DNA of 64,000 bases from Hysterangium stoloniferum (GCA_015178975.1 WHVD01000131.1:1-64000), one strand, 5' to 3'. Counted from the first letter of the stretch, positions 46,701-56,213 are shown. A program made the numbers and translations. The notes: generated from the sequence alone by a model not told the origin.

Positions 46701-47809
46701 CCATTGACTGTATTGGTGCAGCTCGGATCTTTTTCAAGGATGTATGGAAGCATCATGGACTTCCACAGCGAGTTATCTCAGATCGTGGATCACAGTTTGC
46801 AAGCCATTTCACTCGGGAACTATACCGACTCCTTGGGATTCAACCAGCCTATTCCACAGCATACCACCCTCAGACTGATGGGCAGACTGAACGAGTCAAC
46901 CAAGAGCTTGAGACATATCTGAGGATATTTGTAAATCAGCGCCAATCAGACTGGGTTGACCTTCTCCCACTTGCAGAATTCCAGTACAACAACCATATCC
47001 ATGCATCTACACAACAGACACCATTCATGCTAGACTGTGGACGTCATCCACGAATGGGCTTTGAACCAGACCTTCGGTCCAACAAGGTGGAATCAGCAAA
47101 TGATTTTCGAGATCGGATGGCTGACACTCTTGAAGAGGCAAAAGCAGCACTGGCTAAAGCAAAGGATGAGATGACAAAATACTACAATCGTTGGAGAACC
47201 CCAGCACCAAGCTTTAAGACAGGAGACCAGGTTTTCCTGGATGCCAGCGATATTCAAATGGCCCAACCATCAAAGAAACTGTCACACCTTCGACTAGGGC
47301 CATTCAAGGTACTTGAACAGGTCTCACCAATTGCCTATAGGTTGGAACTGCCCAAGTCAATGAATAGACTCCACCCAGTCTTTAATGTGGTGAAACTGAC
47401 ACCAAAATTTGAGGATCCAATCATTGGCCGCCATTCTAAGCCACCACCAGATCCAATAGTAGTGGAAGGAGAGGTGGAGTATGAGGTTGAGAAGGTGTTG
47501 GATAGTAGATGGAGGTATGGGCGGATTGAATACCTCATAAAATGGCAAGGTTTTGGTGTGGAACATAATAGTTGGGAACCAGGACATAGGGTATTTGCCC
47601 CTGCCTTGACAGCGGATTTCCACACACAACATCCAGAGGCAGTAACAATTAAAGGCCCTATTCAAGGATCAAGGCAACCTCAGAACACCATAGCACGAGT
47701 AAACCAGATTCCAGGGTTTCGAGAGGTTAAGCCTGGACTTTATTGGCAGCGACAGTATGTCGGGACGCCATACCTTAAAAGGGGGGGTGATGTCAGGGGA
47801 CAACCTTAA
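43799..47809 (+). CDS. Element C Pol (PR-RT-RH-IN-chromodomain)
   Basis: 1336 residues from the first ATG. Protease LVDCGATGLFID near residue 100; RT near 370-560 ([34 protein letters not shown]); RNase H near 640-760 (EADSSDYATGAVLS, DHKNLEYF, KTDALSRR); integrase with HH-CC zinc-binding part (HHDSRVAGHAG, CDTCTC) and DDE core (VDFIVDLP, ISDRGSQFASHF, TDGQTERVNQELE); a GDQVFLDASDI module; chromodomain near residue 1225 (YLIKWQGFGVEHNSWEPG). The chromodomain of this group directs integration to marked chromatin. The frame ends 19 bases inside the 3' LTR. Confidence 0.94.
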   Translation: MPSLPLSNRFSVLSVDDVCTVNISGVKSLLSEDTENQVIPDPPRSSSVHSHRRRPVWERRLPKSFIIASTATAKSLHLKVELQTTDTGLLRSTRALVDCGATGLFIDQDYVHENGIATRSLIYPIRVYNVDGTPNEAGSITEVVELVLRYKDHSEKALFAVTKLGKESLLLGYTWLRDHNPEIHWQTQEVKMTRCTPHCRECKISTLRAREEIRCLQACRDAPAPVFTSEEMEEPIPDLLPDPSEEGEDQTDDSMEDGDRLFVTVLHPELTPSQIRASATVSQRLAEASARFNTPSPKGFRNIVPEYLHSFEDVFSKESFDSLPDRKPWDHAIELIPDAKSTNCKVYPMSLNEQTELDIFLAENLATGRIRPSKSPMASPVFFIKKKDGSLRLVQDYRTLNAQTIKNRYPLPLISELVNRLKGARYFTKLDVRWGYNNVRIKDGDEWKAAFRTNRGLLEPLVMFFGLTNSPATFQTMMNDIFRDLIAEGVVCVYLDDILIFTKTLEEHRRVLLLVLERLREYKLYLKPEKCEFEKTKVEYLGLVISENQAEMDPIKVSGVRDWPTPTSRKEVQAFLGFTNFYRRFIADFSHHARPLFDLTKKETTWRWTVAEDNAFLLLKDLVTNAPILTMPDDSKPFRVEADSSDYATGAVLSQQLDDGKWHPVAFYSKSLSAVERNYEIHDKEMLAVIRAFDEWRHFLEGARHSVEVWTDHKNLEYFMSSKKLNRRQARWSLFLARFDFQLHHQPGRSMGKTDALSRRPDHGSGEGDNSDITLLKPEFFAIRAMEGVSIHGPEREFLTAIRQGNEKGEQEEAVIKAVKELRKSGGRSIRLIEWSEEDGLVLYRGKIYVPTDPELRRRIVEQHHDSRVAGHAGRWKTLELVSRNFWWPGMSRYIGQYVKTCDTCTCTKFQRQMPIGELHPNTTPEDRWDTTSVDFIVDLPESQGYDSVMVIVDLMTKRGHFLPTHKTIDCIGAARIFFKDVWKHHGLPQRVISDRGSQFASHFTRELYRLLGIQPAYSTAYHPQTDGQTERVNQELETYLRIFVNQRQSDWVDLLPLAEFQYNNHIHASTQQTPFMLDCGRHPRMGFEPDLRSNKVESANDFRDRMADTLEEAKAALAKAKDEMTKYYNRWRTPAPSFKTGDQVFLDASDIQMAQPSKKLSHLRLGPFKVLEQVSPIAYRLELPKSMNRLHPVFNVVKLTPKFEDPIIGRHSKPPPDPIVVEGEVEYEVEKVLDSRWRYGRIEYLIKWQGFGVEHNSWEPGHRVFAPALTADFHTQHPEAVTIKGPIQGSRQPQNTIARVNQIPGFREVKPGLYWQRQYVGTPYLKRGGDVRGQP
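47777..47790 (+). promoter_or_regulatory. Element C polypurine tract
   Basis: AAAAGGGGGGGTGA directly precedes the 3' LTR, as expected for the plus-strand DNA primer site. It lies within the pol frame. Confidence 0.85.
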
Positions 47810-48091
47810 GTTCCTCAAATTCACTTTTGACTTGTCAGAGTCTAGTCTCATAAGTCCAGGGTAAAGGTACCTTGTTTTTATCACATTTTCAAACTCCGCT
47901 ACACTTTAGTTAGTCACACGCTAGCCGAGGGTTCCTTAGACTTTTCTCTTCGGATTCCCTCTGCTAGGTAAGTAGTACTGCAATTTGTATGTATATAACT
48001 AGATAGATATAAACTAACTTCAGATTCCCTCTGCTAGTGCCCCAACTCTGTCTTAGTGCGAGTCAGTGCGGTCTAGAGAGTCGCCCTTACA
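47791..48091 (+). repeat. Element C 3' LTR
   Basis: 301 bp, ending GTCGCCCTTACA. It differs from the 5' LTR by a 4-bp length difference in a GTAT run and about three substitutions, counted by eye. Confidence 0.95.
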
Positions 48092-49090
48092 CAGGATAGT
48101 TAATTCAATATTATGATTTTTGTACCACATTCTGATAATGAGAAGTGTATTAAAACTGTGTTGAAATCAGTTCTCAAAGTTCATAAGAAAAGATAAACAT
48201 AATTTCCATTTGACCTCTATGTCTGATAGGAGGCAAACAGATAGCATAATTATAAAAATACTATACTATGTACTTATATACACCATGAGAACAAAAGCCA
48301 TGTGACAACAAAGTATTAAGCTAAAATCAAAAGAACAATGGGATAGCAAATTGCCAGTGTAACACCTTGTATATACATACATGCTTGCTGTTAAGTGCCA
48401 TGTTGGGAACTTATTCCGGAACTATCGGAAAGTCACCAGGAAGTCGGGAACTATCGGATAGGGTCAGGACCTCGGCTTCAGCTTATGTGCTGCACCTCTA
48501 CGCAAACGCTCAAAGTCCTTAATTTCAGAGGTGAGACTTACAATGGAAGATATGGATATTCAGAGTTCCGAAGAATTCCGAATATCGAGTGTACAGAAAG
48601 ATGGGAGAAGGAATAAGAAACTAAGTCGATATCAGATCTAAGGTAAAGTACAAATTCGCGGAAACTAATATAAGTCTACTCGTTATTGTACTACAAACTA
48701 AGACCATAATAAGACAGAAATGGAAATGATCTTAAAATGGAAATACAATAAGACATATTAGGGAGACAATATTCCGAAACGGGAATACAACAAACAAACG
48801 AGTGAATACTTGTCAACGGACAAATTACCAAATGCGGAACAAGGGAAGAACGTGGATGATACGGTAATTATGATGTTCCGTAGTCGGATATTGGAAGTCG
48901 GATATTGAAACATCCAGGAACGGGTCGTAACACTTGCACAGCCCTATATTCTAACACACCCCCTTGAGCAAAATGAGGTGCCCAAAGCACTCCATGAAAT
49001 ATAGAAGTCTTCCAATTAAAAGCAATTGAGGAAAAAAAATTACTCCTTAGCTAAATAAGTCTCCAAGTCTTCAATTTTCCAGCTCCAGCA
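48092..49090 (-). mobile_element. Copia-like LTR remnant, split by a solo LTR
   Basis: On the minus strand, CTCAAGGGGGTG (a polypurine run, 48957-48968) is followed by TGTTAGAATATAGGGC, a typical LTR start, which continues beyond the solo LTR to about 48150. Upstream of the polypurine run, 48970-49085 could encode the end of a pol frame (EDLETYLAKE). That order fits the 3' end of a copia-type element. No reverse transcriptase is preserved. Decayed and incomplete. Confidence 0.42.
48389..48932 (-). repeat. Solo LTR, family 1, minus orientation
   Basis: 544 bp, reading TGTTACGACCCGTTCC to TGGCACTTAACA on the minus strand, with target duplication CTTGC (48384-48388, 48933-48937). Close to the LTRs of A and B. 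Stem-loop block at 48465-48520. Confidence 0.95.
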
Positions 49091-50660
49091 TGCAGGCATT
49101 GATGAACACCAGCACATTTTTCCTGTTGCTACCACATTGTGAACTGCTGCTACATCTTTCTGATACTGCCATGTTTCACCACCATTGTCCATTTCTCCAA
49201 CATTTCCATTGTATTTTTTTTCACTATTGCCCTATTTTCCACTTGTCTTTGCATTTTTCACTCACTGTTATATTATAGTTGTCATGCTATTACTTGTCAC
49301 ACTATGTTTGATTTCCCACCACTACCAAGTTATTGTGATAGTTTTCATTCATCATTTCATCCTGGTTGGAGTTCATTTACACAGGTTTATCTTTCCTTCT
49401 TTCCCCCCCCTCCTCCCCAACTCTCAGATTGTTTTGATTCAGTAGTGACAATGGAAATGGTGATAGCAATGGTCCAAAATGTAGGTGATGGTGTGTGAAA
49501 ATTTGGAGGTAACAGTTAAAGATCTTGGGCATCAAATTTCGACATTGACAGGAAAATTGCGGGAATGTGGTACACTAGTACAAAAATCTTGCACATTCAA
49601 AATCTCCAAAATGTCTCTAAACAATGTGAGATTGGCCATTGTCATTGCTAAAGGACCAAGTTGTGTTAGTGTACACCATAAAGTCATTATGTTATTATAT
49701 GTAATAAAGTGTAATTTACTCACATTTCAACCTTTCCTGAAGTTCTTGAATAAAATGAGCGGCATTCTGACATATGTGCGCAGTAGTGGTCCTGGAACTT
49801 ACAAGATGTCCCTTTGCACCAACACTAGATACATAGACCTTTTAAGAGACCTAATTGCGCTGCTTGCCTGTGAAATGATTGGAAAGTAAAGCCCAGGAAT
49901 GAAATGGCGACAGGTGAACAAGCAAAGGTGCGCGCATTATGTCAGATATGTACAGCTGTGATGTGACATTTATAGATTTGGGGTCACGCGACGACCCTTC
50001 GCGTGCAATGCTCCCTAGCTGCCGGGAAGTGCAGACCCGAATATGCATTGGGCGCTCCGTATGCCGAGTGAACACCCCTTAATACTTACTCTTTTTCGTT
50101 TCGCTTGACTGCAGGAACAAGACACATGTCGGAGTGGTGATTTGATCAACCCCAAGTTCCTAAACGAAAATAAGGCTTCATTTTAAGCACAGTGCCATAT
50201 ATAGCTTATTGCCATGGGAGCTGTTTTGAAGCAGGCAGGATTTGATGGGAGAAAGATCTACTATTAACTTCTTGGGCCCTCAAAAGAGATGAAACAACAA
50301 GAAAGTTGATGTTGTCAGTGCGGTGTAAGCTGTCAGCGGGTATATGATGTATCCTTTCAGCTATTCGCTCGCTTCAGCGCCCTTTGGGTCGCTTAGAGAC
50401 TTTTGCCGATAGCCAAGTTTAAGATGATATGGGTCGCTTAGACGCCCTTACCGGTAGCCAAGTTTAAGATGACATGACTTTAATATTAGTTATGAACATA
50501 GTTAGCATCCTTCCCTTAGCCGTCCACTAAAACGGTAAAGCCGATCCCTGATGCTCCATTGTTTCGCCTTACATAAGCAATTCAACGGGTTTACTCGTGC
50601 CTTACACCCACTTGATGCAGGGGCGCTCCCTCCTTTTGGATTAGAACATGAGTTTAAACC
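49091..50660. other. Intergenic region upstream of the PLAC8 gene
   Basis: No gene recognised. A pyrimidine-rich strand lies at 49090-49430. A 45-bp direct repeat (GGGTCGCTTAGA...GCCAAGTTTAAGATGA) occurs twice at about 50387-50476. CTGCAGGAACAAG near 50110 resembles a splice acceptor but has no coding partner. GC content and CpG are higher from 49850 on, marking the change from transposon to host DNA. Confidence 0.4.
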
Positions 50661-50669
50661 TATATAAAC
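50661..50669 (+). promoter_or_regulatory. Probable TATA box of the PLAC8 gene
   Basis: TATATAAAC, 53 bases before the start codon at 50722. It is the only clear TATA element in this intergenic part. Confidence 0.55.
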
Positions 50670-50721
50670 AGGTCCTTTTTCGCCCTTGATTGCAAGCTTT
50701 TATCCCTCGTTAACATTCTCG

Positions 50722-51363
50722 ATGGCTGTTGGTGTTACTTCTTTGCTAACTTTTCTCATGGCTGATCTTTATTGTTGCAGTACAACCAGCAACCTGTGGC
50801 CGTTCCCCAGATGCAAATGAATGCGGGTGGAAACCGAAACACGTTGAACAAGCCTTTCAATGGGTCCGGTGAACGTGAATGGAGTCACGGTTTCTGTGAT
50901 TGCTTCGGCGACGCTAGCACATGTCAGTAGGCTTGTCCTCACTCCCTTCATTAACATGATGGTTTACATGGCTTTATATAACAGGCCTCATCTCTTGGTG
51001 TTTCCCCTGTGTCATCTACTCTCAAAACAAGTCGCGTTACGAACATCTAGAGCAAAAGGGCTACCCCCACCCGTCAGGCGGTGATTCTATCGGCGGAGAC
51101 TGTTGCCTCCACGCTTGTCTTACTGGATGCTTGGGTGTCGGGTGTCTTCTTCAGGTAGGTTTCTAGCCTAGTTTCCAAAGTATATGCATTGAAATCCTCA
51201 ATTATAGATGAGCAATCGTGGAAATATCAGGAGGAGATATCGCATTGAAGGCGGAGGTTGTGGGGACTGCATGGCATCCTGGTGCTGCACCCCTTGTGAA
51301 CTCACTCAAGAGAGCAGAGAACTCGAGCTCGAGGAACAGAGCATGGGCCAACAAAAGGCTTGA
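50722..51363 (+). CDS. PLAC8-family cysteine-rich protein, four exons
   Basis: Exons 50722-50727, 50781-50922, 50985-51154 and 51208-51363, giving 157 residues; all junctions keep frame and use GT-AG with introns of 53, 62 and 53 bp. The protein begins MAYNQQPVAVPQ; residues from about 36 on are a PLAC8 domain: SHGFCDCFGDASTC, then LISWCFPCVIYSQN, KSRYEHLEQKGYPHPSGG, a Cys-rich hydrophobic stretch (CCLHACLTGCLGVGCLLQ), RRRYRIEG and CASWCC-like CMASWCCTPCELTQESREL. PLAC8/Ama1-type proteins are small, often membrane-associated, and linked in other organisms to cadmium resistance and cell-size control; the role here is unknown. The start exon of only two codons (ATG GCT) is inferred from a CTAAC branch point and the reading MAYNQQP; its donor GTTGGT is weak. 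The remainder is well supported. Confidence 0.88.
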
Positions 51364-51715
51364 TGGTCTCTTATTCTTATCCCCGATTTTCTGTAATTCA
51401 ATCTTAAGACATTTTGACAACATGTCATGATTTCTTCCCTCTTTTGTAAAATTCCTCTCATAAAATTCTTATTCCTTCCATGAGTTGTCAGGTCATAATG
51501 CAATTATGATTGATGGGAATGAAAATTTTTTTTGCAGCCTGAACCGTTCACGGGATCGATAGGGAGTAATGGTTCCTGTGATCCCTGCCGTGTAAGGGCT
51601 ACTTGAAACTCGCGGCTCAGACAGCACTAACTATCAAATTCTTGATTTAACATCTCGTAAATTCATGGAAAATATAATGCCTGCTCGAAACTGCTGTTTT
51701 TAAATATGCATTGGA
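51364..51715. other. 3' flank of the PLAC8 gene
   Basis: No gene recognised. A T-rich run and TTTGCAG near 51525-51537 look like a splice acceptor, but no open frame of note follows. Confidence 0.4.
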
Positions 51716-52038
51716 CATCAGAAAAGTGGGAGGATCAGTAAGTATGCCGTCTGTATTATCGAGAGCCATCTAGGAGAGCTAGCTAGCTTGGCCAGACTCG
51801 GCTAGACACACTACTTTCGCGAGATCCCTATCTACTAGTCGGTATAAAAGCTTACTATAGATCTAGGGAGTCTACATAATGGGTGTAGACATTCCTAAAT
51901 CCCTGATGGAGGTTATGTATATTCTAAGAGCGTTGAATGGTAACATTCGTTGAATAATCTTTGTGTAAAAGACAGCTCTGACACCTAAGATCTATGCAAT
52001 AAGGCAATTCACATATTTGCAGCCAATAATGGAATCGT

Positions 52039-52078
52039 GAATGGTGTACCTGATGTCCATATATGAGGTATACCATTC
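52039..52078. repeat. Perfect-but-one hairpin
   Basis: GAATGGTGTACCT and AGGTATACCATTC are complementary over 13 bases with one mismatch, separated by 14 bases. It lies at the beginning of the open frame of the inverted-repeat element. Confidence 0.75.
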
Positions 52079-52497
52079 AGTCTGCTGGTACATATAGTCA
52101 CGTCTACTTCAAGTATTATGGGTGCAAGTCGGATCCCCTTGATACAGCAGTGAACCGTGTAACGAATAAGCATAGAAGAATAGAAGAGAGTGGGTGTCGA
52201 GAAGGAATTGTTCATGGGGCTGGTTTCGAGCGGTCGTTGCTTACGGACAGCATTGAATTCAGGGCGGGAGATCAAGTTACTATCTCCAGAGTAATTGTGA
52301 TTATTTTCTCGCCATACTGCAGAAGTGACCACTCTGGGTTGACTTATGCAGAATTATGCTGGAGAGGCAGATTTAGGTGTGAACGTAAGATTCTAATGAA
52401 AAGGAAAGTTCGGCGAATGCACAATGCTAACGTCTACGTACGCGTGAGAACACATCATTTTGAATCAGCACACGGTGGCTGTAAGGTCGCTGGATGA
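52063..52497 (+). CDS. Unrecognised ORF inside the inverted-repeat element
   Basis: 144 codons (MRYTIQSAGTYSHVYFKYYG...), rich in Arg/Lys, with several Cys and His residues, no family recognised. Its last codons run into the nested MITE at 52479, so the end is probably not original. It could be a chance frame; there is no supporting splice signal or neighbour. Confidence 0.3.
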   Translation: MRYTIQSAGTYSHVYFKYYGCKSDPLDTAVNRVTNKHRRIEESGCREGIVHGAGFERSLLTDSIEFRAGDQVTISRVIVIIFSPYCRSDHSGLTYAELCWRGRFRCERKILMKRKVRRMHNANVYVRVRTHHFESAHGGCKVAG

Positions 52498-52828
52498 CCT
52501 CACTCAGTCAGTACAGACAATACTAAGTTGTCTCTTTAAGCAATCGTCAGTACAAAATACAAGTGGTAGAAGATTCCGTTCTAGCTATGTTCTTTAATGG
52601 ACTATATATCTCATCCATGGAACAATGGGGTGGCGATATCAGGGGTATGAAGAACAAAAGGAAGTATCAAAATTGAGATTGGTGTTGGCGAATGAAAAAA
52701 AAAATAGATCCGGTCAGGGAGGAGACAAAGGAAGGTTGCCTGGACAATGGGGAATTGTTTAGACAATTGAGGAATGACTGGAGGAATGATCCTCAGTGCA
52801 TGCCTGCGGTAAGACAGCAGGATTACAG
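52479..52828 (+). repeat. MITE-like repeat R4, copy a
   Basis: 350 bp. The ends CTGTAAGGTCGCTGGATGACC and, on the other strand, CTGTAATCCTGCTGTCTTACC are imperfect inverted repeats. TGG lies next to both ends. Matches 59029-59350 over its whole length (ACCTCACTCAGTCAG, ACTATATATCTCATC, ATCAGGGGTATGAAGAACAA). Non-coding. Confidence 0.72.
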
Positions 52829-53078
52829 TGGCGGAGGAAATATATATGAAATTTATGCTCAATTAGTTCTTCACATCGAAGAAGTACGGAACTATGTCTC
52901 ATCAGGGATTTGGGAATGTCTACACCCATTATGTAGACTCCCTAGATCTATAGTAAGCTTTTATACCAACTAGTAAATAGGGATCTCGCAAAAGGAGTGT
53001 GTCTAGCCGAGCTAGCTCTCCTAGGTGGCTCTAGACAATATGGACGGCATACTTACTGATCTTCCCACTTTCCTGATG

Positions 53079-53690
53079 TTGGTGTTGGGATCATAGGTGT
53101 ATCTTGCTTTCTAGAACGATGATGACTTATGGGATCCTTAGAAACGATGAGATGTGTTCGACATTATCGCGTAAAATCGCTCAACTTAGGGCTATTTGCT
53201 CATCGCGGACCACTACGATGCATAGTTTTTAAGTCAAATTTGCTTAAAATTCCTGCTGTTCTCGACAACGAAGAGCTAGTCAATGCCTTTGGAGCACTTT
53301 AGAGAAAGTCAAGGATGAATGGGCTCTTATTTGATTGTAACGCCAATCCCAGCGGGAAACGATGCTGGAATTTATTAAAGGAACTGTGATTGCCATTCCT
53401 AGCTAATCATTATATACTACCCTTCCTTCCACCTAATTTCAAAGCTAGATGGAATAAACTTATTATCATTATCATCCACGCAGGGCGAATGTTTTATGAT
53501 GAATGGTTATTAAAGGAGTGTAAATAGGCAGAACATTTACACGTGTGAGACGATGAGAATCATGAAAAGTTCGATTGCACCATAACACAGTGAGGGACAA
53601 AAATGTGGACCCATTCATACAAACCCACCTAAGATGATACCCAGTTGATGGCATCTCCCTGAAGAAGGTAAATATTTCAAGGATAATGTG
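53079..53690. other. Intergenic DNA
   Basis: No gene, repeat partner or RNA gene recognised between the inverted-repeat element and the stop codon of the membrane protein gene. Confidence 0.4.
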
Positions 53691-55049
53691 TCACCGGATG
53701 GCAAGGCCAGCTTTAGATGGAGCAGGCGGCGGATCATCGGAACCAGGTCCCTGAGAAGCTATTGCTTGCAGATAGGGCGGTGGTGCCGCTCCGAAGAACT
53801 AAATGTCGTTGATCAATATGTGTACACCCTCATGCCAGCTTAAACGGCCTCACCGCGTGAGTGTCCAAGATAACTGAACCCGATGACCGTCCTATCCGTT
53901 CGATATCACCGAGCTCAGCGTAAGTTGAACGCACTTGGTTAAGTACATCGTACGGTTCTATACCACCCCCCTCATTCTTCCTAAGTGAACGTCTGACGAA
54001 AATAACGAGGAGAATTCCCAGTATTAAAAGTATCGCAATTCCTCCAATCGTCGCACCCACAATGGCGCCCGAAGGAATAACTGAATGACGGGTGTCGCCT
54101 ATGGAATTTATGGATGCATTGCTGGTCGCCAATGGAAGAGGAATGAGAGTAGGGATTGTGTCAGCAAGATCTGTGAAATCTGCGGCATGGACATTATTCA
54201 TTCATATGCCCGAGGGCGCATACTTACCTTGGCTGAGTTTCATTCGGGAAGAACCTGGACTCCAAATGCCTTTCTAGGACAAGACATGAGACCACAGTGG
54301 ACGGTGCATGTTGTAGAGGTAGTGAGGAACGCACTGAAATGTTGAGAAACGCCCAAGCAGGAATCCCCACGTGACTATGTACTGGTAACGGAAAGCTATA
54401 ACTTCGATGAGTACAACATTGTGAGCCATGTTGCCATTAAAACTGACGTCATATTGGATATCTGGTCTGGTCTACAATGAGATGACCATTCATTCCAGCT
54501 TTAATACGCGAGGTATTGAGAACAGATTCGTCGATGTAAAAATATTCAAAGGCACACCTTGGGACACCCATAGAAGGTCCATGTTGACACCAGGCACATC
54601 CCCCATACAACGAATATGTCACCGTGCTACACCAGCACTGGTTCGCCTCTTCTGGAGACGGCCCAGTATACTTCTCCCCAGGAGTCAGGGCCAGTACCTT
54701 GAAATCTGTAAATATCCCGTAAAATCAAATGACTACAACACGTGCCAACTACTCACTTGTTTCCGTACAAGCAGTTTGAAGGATACCAGCCACTGCGAAG
54801 GGGAACGCGGGGTGAGCTAGATGTTAGCGGTAGAAGGAAAGCCTGAGAACCTTCACACGCGCTTTGGTTCAAGTCGTTAGTCGTCTAAATATTCCAATAT
54901 TGACTTATACTTATATACGTGTTTGAAAGTATATTTACCCAGCTCCCAGTCGTACAGGTGGTAATTGGTACAGTGTGCCTCTTGCTACATACTGTTTGAA
55001 TAGTTAAAAGGATCGTAATACCAGCCGCCACCAGTGAACGGATACGCAT
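53691..55049 (-). CDS. Secreted/single-pass membrane protein, eight exons
   Basis: Exons, minus strand: 55049-54911, 54792-54757, 54705-54558, 54498-54448, 54395-54335, 54273-54228, 54179-53854, 53798-53691; total 304 residues, all junctions in frame, GT-AG, introns mostly 48-61 bp (the first 118). Signal peptide MRIRSLVAAGITILLTIQTV; ectodomain with TPGEKYTGPSPEEANQCWC, TVTYSLYGGCAWCQ, SWNEWSSHC, an NMT glycosylation site and VGIPAWAFLNIS; a Ser/Thr/Pro stalk; one membrane span (AIVGATIGGIAILLILGILL) followed by RRSLRK; a cytosolic tail ending PPPAPSKAGLAIR. This arrangement is that of a large basidiomycete-specific hypothetical family (C-x-C-TVxYxLxxxCxxCQ, WxxW); function unknown, perhaps wall or surface sensing. 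Start chosen at 55049 for the signal peptide; an upstream in-frame ATG exists at 55121. The first intron is the least certain. Confidence 0.82.
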
Positions 55050-56213
55050 AGCAGAGACGAGAAAGAAAGAGAAGAAAGATAGGAGAGGGAGGTCGAATGA
55101 AGTTTTCCCAATACCTAACACTGATTCTCAGGCTGTCATAGGGAACCGGACGTGCCGATCAATGAGGCTGTAACATCTTGGGCTCAACTTGGGGCAATTA
55201 GCGTTTTGAGCCATGGGGCCGTTTATCTCGACACCAGCAGTCGCCAATGAGCACCTAAATACCAAGCATTAGTCAAAGAATCATCAAACCTTCTTCCCAC
55301 ACTCACTAAGATAAGCCGTACTTCTTTACTTCAAACTGTGCATCTCTTACTCTTCCTGCCTCCATCCACCGGATCATTCTGTGTTCCCACTTCCACATGA
55401 TGTTGAGTTAAATTGATTCAAGGTTTTTCAGGAGGTTTTTCTTGAGTGTTTCAAATTACAAGCGCAAGCTTATCTGCGGCCAAGACAAAGTTCACAATGA
55501 AACTTTGGCAAAGAAGATGCACAAGTGTTTGGCGGCCTCAATGACTTCATGAACACTGGCGGAAAGCATAGTGTCTGCAATGTCTGCTGCCCTCTATTTG
55601 GCAGGTTCAGAGACATGTATTAGATAGCAAAATTATCACAGAGGCTTATGAAATCGGCAGATATCAAAAGATAAGAATTTGGGAAATCTGATATTGATTT
55701 CGTCGTTGTGGCTGTGCTGCACAGCCACATTGTGATGGTGCTCTTTTAATTTTGGCGGCTTATTCCCAACGGCAACACAACCAGTAGGTTTGCAGAGTTC
55801 CGAACTTCCTCCCAACTACCACTTTGAATTATAAGTATGTATCCAAAGTTACACTTCCCCTCAATCTTTGAATTCCAGTGACGATGAGAGCTCGATGATG
55901 TCCTGACCATTGCAGCTCACTCTGGAACCGAGCCATCTAGGTGATCCAATTACTGCATCGCCTTCAAGTTCTGATGATACTTATGGTGCTATTTCCGACC
56001 GTCATTTATGTGATACATGTGCTGTTTGCCAGCTCCTAAAGAGCTCGTTACCTCGCTGTGCCCAATACTATATCCATGAAAATTGATAACTTTCTTGATG
56101 GGATATCATCACGCACAAATAACTATCAAAACGTTTGGGCTGGACGATTTGATAACATTATTGCCTGGCTACGGTAGTCACCTGGCGTCATATCAACGCA
56201 TCTGCCACATCAC
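55050..56213. other. Intergenic DNA, no gene recognised
   Basis: Upstream flank of the membrane protein gene. Short frames only. Stretches near 55480-55620 and 55940-56080 give protein-like readings in places, but without consistent frame or splice sites. No repeat partner in the window. Confidence 0.35.

Larger units (their letters stand above)
42150..48091 (+). mobile_element. Gypsy chromovirus element C, looks whole and young
   Basis: 5942 bp with LTRs 42150-42446 and 47791-48091 (about 99% identical by eye) and target duplication CAGGA (42145-42149, 48092-48096). One gag frame and one 1336-residue pol frame, no breaks seen. It belongs to a lineage different from families 1-4: short LTRs without the shared stem-loop block, and a clearly different pol. 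Among the elements here it is the most recent arrival. Confidence 0.96.
51716..53078. mobile_element. 1.36-kb inverted-repeat element of unknown family
   Basis: Left arm 51716-51908 and right arm 52900-53078 are inverted copies (shared blocks TCAGTAAGTATGCCGTC, CTAGACACACT, GCGAGATCCCTAT, TATAAAAGCTTACTATAG, ATCTAGGGAGTCTACATAAT). Each arm runs from CATCAG to CTGATG. Outer flanks TTGGA and TTGGT could be a 5-bp duplication with one change. The centre holds a 144-codon open frame and a nested MITE (52479-52828). It could be one transposon with long terminal inverted repeats, or two copies of a ~185-bp element that landed in opposite directions. Confidence 0.6.

Noticed and set aside
49139-49498. 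Pyrimidine-rich 119-codon frame
   Set aside because: Low-complexity composition, no splice context, no recognisable domain.
53830-54201. Stand-alone 123-residue membrane protein
   Set aside because: It is the penultimate exon of the eight-exon gene 53691-55049; upstream exons supply the signal peptide and the Cys-rich ectodomain.
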